From NCBI GenBank assembly GCA_039801725.1, contig JBDRVE010000017.1:1-35107 (forward strand): 35,107 nucleotides of DNA, read 5' to 3'. Shown here one piece after another: positions 31,986 through 35,107 of this stretch. Made by a program: the position numbers and the translations under genes. Each line of letters starts with the position of its first letter. Position 1 is the first letter of the stretch. The notes below the pieces were generated by a model, which worked only from the letters and a program-made list of their open reading frames with translations, searched no databases and was not told where the DNA came from. This stretch comes from a candidate division WOR-3 bacterium (lineage in GTDB: Bacteria > Hydrothermota > Tepidihabitantia > Tepidihabitantales > DTDR01).

Positions 31986-33425
31986 ATGCTTGAGAAATTA
32001 ATCAAGGAATATTCTAAAAAGGGAAAGTTTAATGACTATTTTGGCGAGATTGATATTCCCGAGAAAGATATTAAAAATTATCTTTCAGAAAATCTTTTAA
32101 GAAAGGATTTTGAATTTATTGAGGTTTCGGAAATAGAAGTGATTAGACATTTTATCCGTCTTTCGGCTTTGAATTACCATTTAGATAAAGGAATCTATCC
32201 CTTAGGAAGTTGCACGATGAAGCATAATCCAAAGGTGAACGAAGAAGTAGCAAGTTACGAAGGTTTTCTTTATCTCCATCCTTTACAAGAAGAAGAGGAT
32301 ATCCAAGGTGCTTTGCGATTGATGTATGAACTTATTTATTTCTTAAAAGAGATTTCGGGAATGGATTATGTTTCTTTGCAGCCGCCAGCCGGTGCGAGTG
32401 GTGAATTAACAGCAATGCTGGTTATCAAGAAATATTTTATGGATAAAAAAGAAGATAGAAAGATTGTTTTAATTCCTGATTCGGCTCACGGAACAAATCC
32501 GGCAAGTGTGAGTATGGCGGGATTTGTTGCTCAAACAATTAAATCTAATAGTGAAGGAATGATTGATTTAGAAGATTTGAAAAAGAATTTAAATAGTCAA
32601 GTTGCCTGTTTGATGATTACCAATCCTAATACTTTAGGAATTTTTGAAAAGAATATTAAATTGATTGCTGAAGAGTTACATAAATACGGTGCGCTCCTAT
32701 ATTTAGATGGTGCCAATTTGAATGCCTATTGCGGAATTCATCGACCAGGTGATGCTGGTGTTGATATTATGCATTTTAATCTTCACAAAACCTTTTCTAC
32801 TCCGCACGGTGGTGGTGGTCCCGGAGCAGGTCCGGTTGGTGCCAAAGATTTTTTAGTTCCCTATTTGCCCAATCCGAAGATTGAAAAAAAGAATGAGAAA
32901 TATTATCTTAAATATGATAAAGAGTCAATCGGCAAGACAGCAAGTTTTTATGGTAATTTTAATGTTTTTGTTAAGGCATATACTTACATAAGAATGAATG
33001 GAATAAAGGGCTTGAAGAAAGTTTCTCAGATTGCGGTTTTAAATGCCAGTTATTTAAGAAAGAGATTAGAAGAACTTGGTTTTTCTTGTGAATATAAAAC
33101 CAACACTTTACACGAATTTGTTTTGACTTTGAAGGATTTTAAAAAACAGGATGTTAGGGCTTTGGATATTGCCAAAAGATTATTAGATTATTATTGTCAT
33201 GCACCAACGGTATATTTTCCGTTAATTGTGTCTGAAGCCTTTATGATTGAGCCGACCGAAACCGAGCCAAAAGAAGAACTTGATAGATTTATTTCGGTAA
33301 TGGCAAGGATAAAAGAGGAGATAAAAGAAAATCCGGAATTAGTAAAGAATGCGCCCCATAATACACCAGTAAGAAGATTAGATGAAGGAAAAGCCGGAAG
33401 AGAATTAATTGTAAAATGGAGTTAA
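31986..33425 (+). CDS. gcvPB: Glycine dehydrogenase (decarboxylating) subunit 2
   Basis: A 479-residue C-terminal-half P protein. The pyridoxal-phosphate lysine is Lys268 in F-N-L-H-K-T-F-S-T-P-H, followed by G-G-G-G-P-G-A-G-P-V-G. Other family motifs are Y-P-L-G-S-C-T-M-K-H-N-P-K, L-Q-P-P-A-G-A-S-G-E and P-D-S-A-H-G-T-N-P-A-S. Near the end are P-T-E-T-E and R-R-L-D-E. It forms a heterotetramer with GcvPA. It lies three bases after the Cys-rich gene, without a strong Shine-Dalgarno site, and overlaps the next small gene by ten bases. Confidence 0.97.
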   Translation: MLEKLIKEYSKKGKFNDYFGEIDIPEKDIKNYLSENLLRKDFEFIEVSEIEVIRHFIRLSALNYHLDKGIYPLGSCTMKHNPKVNEEVASYEGFLYLHPLQEEEDIQGALRLMYELIYFLKEISGMDYVSLQPPAGASGELTAMLVIKKYFMDKKEDRKIVLIPDSAHGTNPASVSMAGFVAQTIKSNSEGMIDLEDLKKNLNSQVACLMITNPNTLGIFEKNIKLIAEELHKYGALLYLDGANLNAYCGIHRPGDAGVDIMHFNLHKTFSTPHGGGGPGAGPVGAKDFLVPYLPNPKIEKKNEKYYLKYDKESIGKTASFYGNFNVFVKAYTYIRMNGIKGLKKVSQIAVLNASYLRKRLEELGFSCEYKTNTLHEFVLTLKDFKKQDVRALDIAKRLLDYYCHAPTVYFPLIVSEAFMIEPTETEPKEELDRFISVMARIKEEIKENPELVKNAPHNTPVRRLDEGKAGRELIVKWS

Positions 33426-33721
33426 CTGAATTAGAAAGAGAAGAATTGATAAAGAAAATTGCCGAAAGGGTAGTTTCTTTGAGGTTAACACCATTAGCGA
33501 TTGTTTTGTTAGAATCAAGTAAGCCATTATCTTTTGCTTTTAATCAACTTTTGGTATTTTTTCAGCCGATTGTTACTTCGGTAATTAATCCGGTACCTTA
33601 TGAAAAGTTGGTTTTATTATTTGAAGATAGAAATAATCTTGAATTATTGATTAAAGAGATTGAAAAAAGAGAGGATGAATATGATCGAGAAAGAAAAAAT
33701 AAAAAGAATATTAGCAACTGA
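33416..33721 (+). CDS. Small conserved-looking protein between gcvPB and mutL
   Basis: A 101-residue protein. The central part, R-L-T-P-L-A-I-V-L-L-E-S-S-K-P-L-S-F then L-V-F-F-Q-P-I-V, is semi-hydrophobic and looks like a conserved membrane-associated motif. The C-terminal part is charged (L-L-F-E-D-R-N-N-L-E-L-L-I-K-E-I-E-K-R). I recall similar small proteins near cobalamin-dependent mutase genes but cannot name a family. The start overlaps gcvPB by ten bases and the end overlaps mutL by about 40 bases, so it is firmly part of this run. Function unknown. Confidence 0.75.
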   Translation: MELTELEREELIKKIAERVVSLRLTPLAIVLLESSKPLSFAFNQLLVFFQPIVTSVINPVPYEKLVLLFEDRNNLELLIKEIEKREDEYDRERKNKKNISN

Positions 33722-35107
33722 TTGTGGCAGCACAACCACAAAAGCAATTTTGATTGAAAAGCGAGGTGAAGAGTATCGTTTAATTGTTCGTGGCGAAGCA
33801 CCAACAACTGTTGAGGCACCTTTTGAAGATGTTACGAGAGGTGTCTTGAATGCAGTTAGAGAAGTGGAAGAGTTGACCGGTGTGAAAATTTTGGAAGGAG
33901 AAAAAATAATTAAACCTTATAAAGATGAAAAAGAGGGAGTTGATATCTATGTCTCCACAAGTTCCGCCGGCGGTGGTTTACAGATGATGGTTGCTGGTGT
34001 TGTTTTGACGATGACGGCAGAAAGTGCTCAAAGAGCAGCATTAGGCGCTGGTGCGATTGTAATGGATGTGATTGCTTCTAATGATGGAAGATTACCTCAC
34101 GAAAAGATTGAGAGGATAAGAAATTTAAGACCGGATATGATTTTGCTTTCTGGTGGTGTTGATGGTGGAACAATTTCTCATGTGGTGGAACTTGCGGAGT
34201 TAATAAGAGCTGCTGATCCAAAACCAAGGTTTGGAATTGGTTACAAATTACCAGTAATTTATGCTGGCAATAAGGATGCGCGAGAACATATCCTAAAAAT
34301 TTTAAAAGAACATACTGCTTTAGAAATAGTGGAAAACATTAGACCGGTTTTAGAAAGAGAAAATTTACAACCGGCAAGGCATAAAATCCACGATTTATTT
34401 ATGGAACATGTAATGGCTCATGCTCCAGGATATAAAAAACTTATGGAATGGACAGATGTGCCGATAATGCCCACACCGGGAGCGGTTGGTCTTTTGATTG
34501 AACAAGTTGGCAGAAGTGAAAATATTGAGGTTTTAGGAGTAGATATCGGTGGTGCCACGACCGATATTTTTTCTTGTTTCCGAGACAGAAGAGCAGAAAG
34601 TGAAGAATTGGTTTTCAATAGAACTGTAAGCGCTAATTTAGGAATGTCTTACAGTATTAGTAATGTTTTAAGAGAGGCAGGTATTGAAAATATTATCCGC
34701 TGGATTCCTTTTAAGATTGATGAAGGTGATTTGAGAAATAGAATAAGAAATAAAATGATAAGACCAACAACTATTCCCCATACCTTAGAAGAGTTAAAAA
34801 TTGAACAAGCAATTGCCCGCGAGGCATTAAGATTGGCATTAGAACAACACAAATCAATGGCAGTTGGTTTAAAAGGTATTCAACAAGAAAGGACAATTTC
34901 TGATGCCTTTGCCCAAGCATTAACTGGTGAAACATTAGTTAATATGATGACTTTAAATTTAATAATCGGTTCTGGTGGGATTTTATCCCACGCACCAAGA
35001 AGGGTTCAAGCAGCAATGATGATGATCGATGGTTTCTTACCGGAGGGAATAACAAGATTGGCAGTTGATAGTATCTTTATGATGCCCCATTTAGGAGTTT
35101 TATCTAC
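33681..35107 (+). CDS. MutL-like actin-fold ATPase (glutamate mutase-associated), 3' truncated
   Basis: At least 475 residues; the frame runs off the right edge. Two phosphate-binding motifs of the actin/Hsp70 fold are visible: A-T-D-C-G-S-T-T-T-K at 12-21 and G-V-D-I-G-G-A-T-T-D at 286-295. Between them lies L-S-G-G-V-D-G-G. This matches the MutL family of glutamate-mutase loci (not the mismatch-repair MutL). Such proteins are thought to act as ATP-dependent chaperones or reactivases for B12-dependent aminomutases; the mutase itself is not in the window. ATG 33681 is chosen; ATG 33675, two codons earlier and in frame, is equally possible behind GAGAGG. Confidence 0.85.
   Translation, partial: MIEKEKIKRILATDCGSTTTKAILIEKRGEEYRLIVRGEAPTTVEAPFEDVTRGVLNAVREVEELTGVKILEGEKIIKPYKDEKEGVDIYVSTSSAGGGLQMMVAGVVLTMTAESAQRAALGAGAIVMDVIASNDGRLPHEKIERIRNLRPDMILLSGGVDGGTISHVVELAELIRAADPKPRFGIGYKLPVIYAGNKDAREHILKILKEHTALEIVENIRPVLERENLQPARHKIHDLFMEHVMAHAPGYKKLMEWTDVPIMPTPGAVGLLIEQVGRSENIEVLGVDIGGATTDIFSCFRDRRAESEELVFNRTVSANLGMSYSISNVLREAGIENIIRWIPFKIDEGDLRNRIRNKMIRPTTIPHTLEELKIEQAIAREALRLALEQHKSMAVGLKGIQQERTISDAFAQALTGETLVNMMTLNLIIGSGGILSHAPRRVQAAMMMIDGFLPEGITRLAVDSIFMMPHLGVLS

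Overview
The window is AT-rich DNA from a bacterium with two membranes: it carries BamA, TolQ/TolR/TonB-type genes, a porin-like barrel and a DUF5916 barrel. DUF4837, DUF5916 and a C-terminal sorting-type domain point to the FCB side of the tree, and a WOR-3/Stahlbacteria-like lineage fits best (inference). A thermophilic life is suggested by SpeD plus a BpsA-type branched-polyamine synthase, a double-thioredoxin protein disulfide oxidoreductase, a TtuA-like tRNA thiolase, an archaeal-type peroxiredoxin and an archaeal-type RNase HII. I saw no rRNA, tRNA, CRISPR array or intact insertion sequence.

Layout. Positions 1-20466 are all plus strand: a partial membrane protein and BioY; a porin; an orphan coiled-coil gene; tolQ-tolR-tonB-dnaE; speD-bpsA; a peroxide-defence unit (perR, small orphan, rubrerythrin, peroxiredoxin, PDO, ttuA); a lipoprotein; DUF5916; clpC-bamA. 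Positions 20493-28298 are minus strand: a two-gene secreted unit (a protein with a 9-10-residue repeat and a small sorting-domain protein) and glmM-glmS-DUF167-DUF4837-rnhB. Positions 28952-35107 are plus strand again: gcvT-gcvH-gcvPA-(Cys-rich DUF6485-like)-gcvPB-(small orphan)-mutL, the last cut by the window end.

The most interesting signals are not genes. (1) Six first-in-unit genes (tolQ, perR, DUF5916, clpC, glmM, gcvT) have near-consensus sigma-70-type promoters whose -10 box lies only 5-8 bases before the start codon, so their mRNAs should have essentially no leader. Five other units have ordinary leaders, most with a Shine-Dalgarno site. (2) Two copies of a 0.3-0.4 kb element (13325-13623 and 28367-28744) sit immediately upstream of two of the leaderless promoters, in the same orientation relative to the gene. 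Their ends are almost identical and their interiors are diverged. (3) The 675-residue secreted protein holds about 23 tandem short repeats and has a structured mRNA leader with an exact 11-base repeat.

How the genes work together: the redox unit looks like a PerR-controlled peroxide response for an anaerobe or microaerophile. The glm unit feeds UDP-GlcNAc synthesis for the envelope. The glycine-cleavage unit supplies one-carbon units and has two small accessory proteins. All functional calls are from reading sequences by eye; no database search was run.
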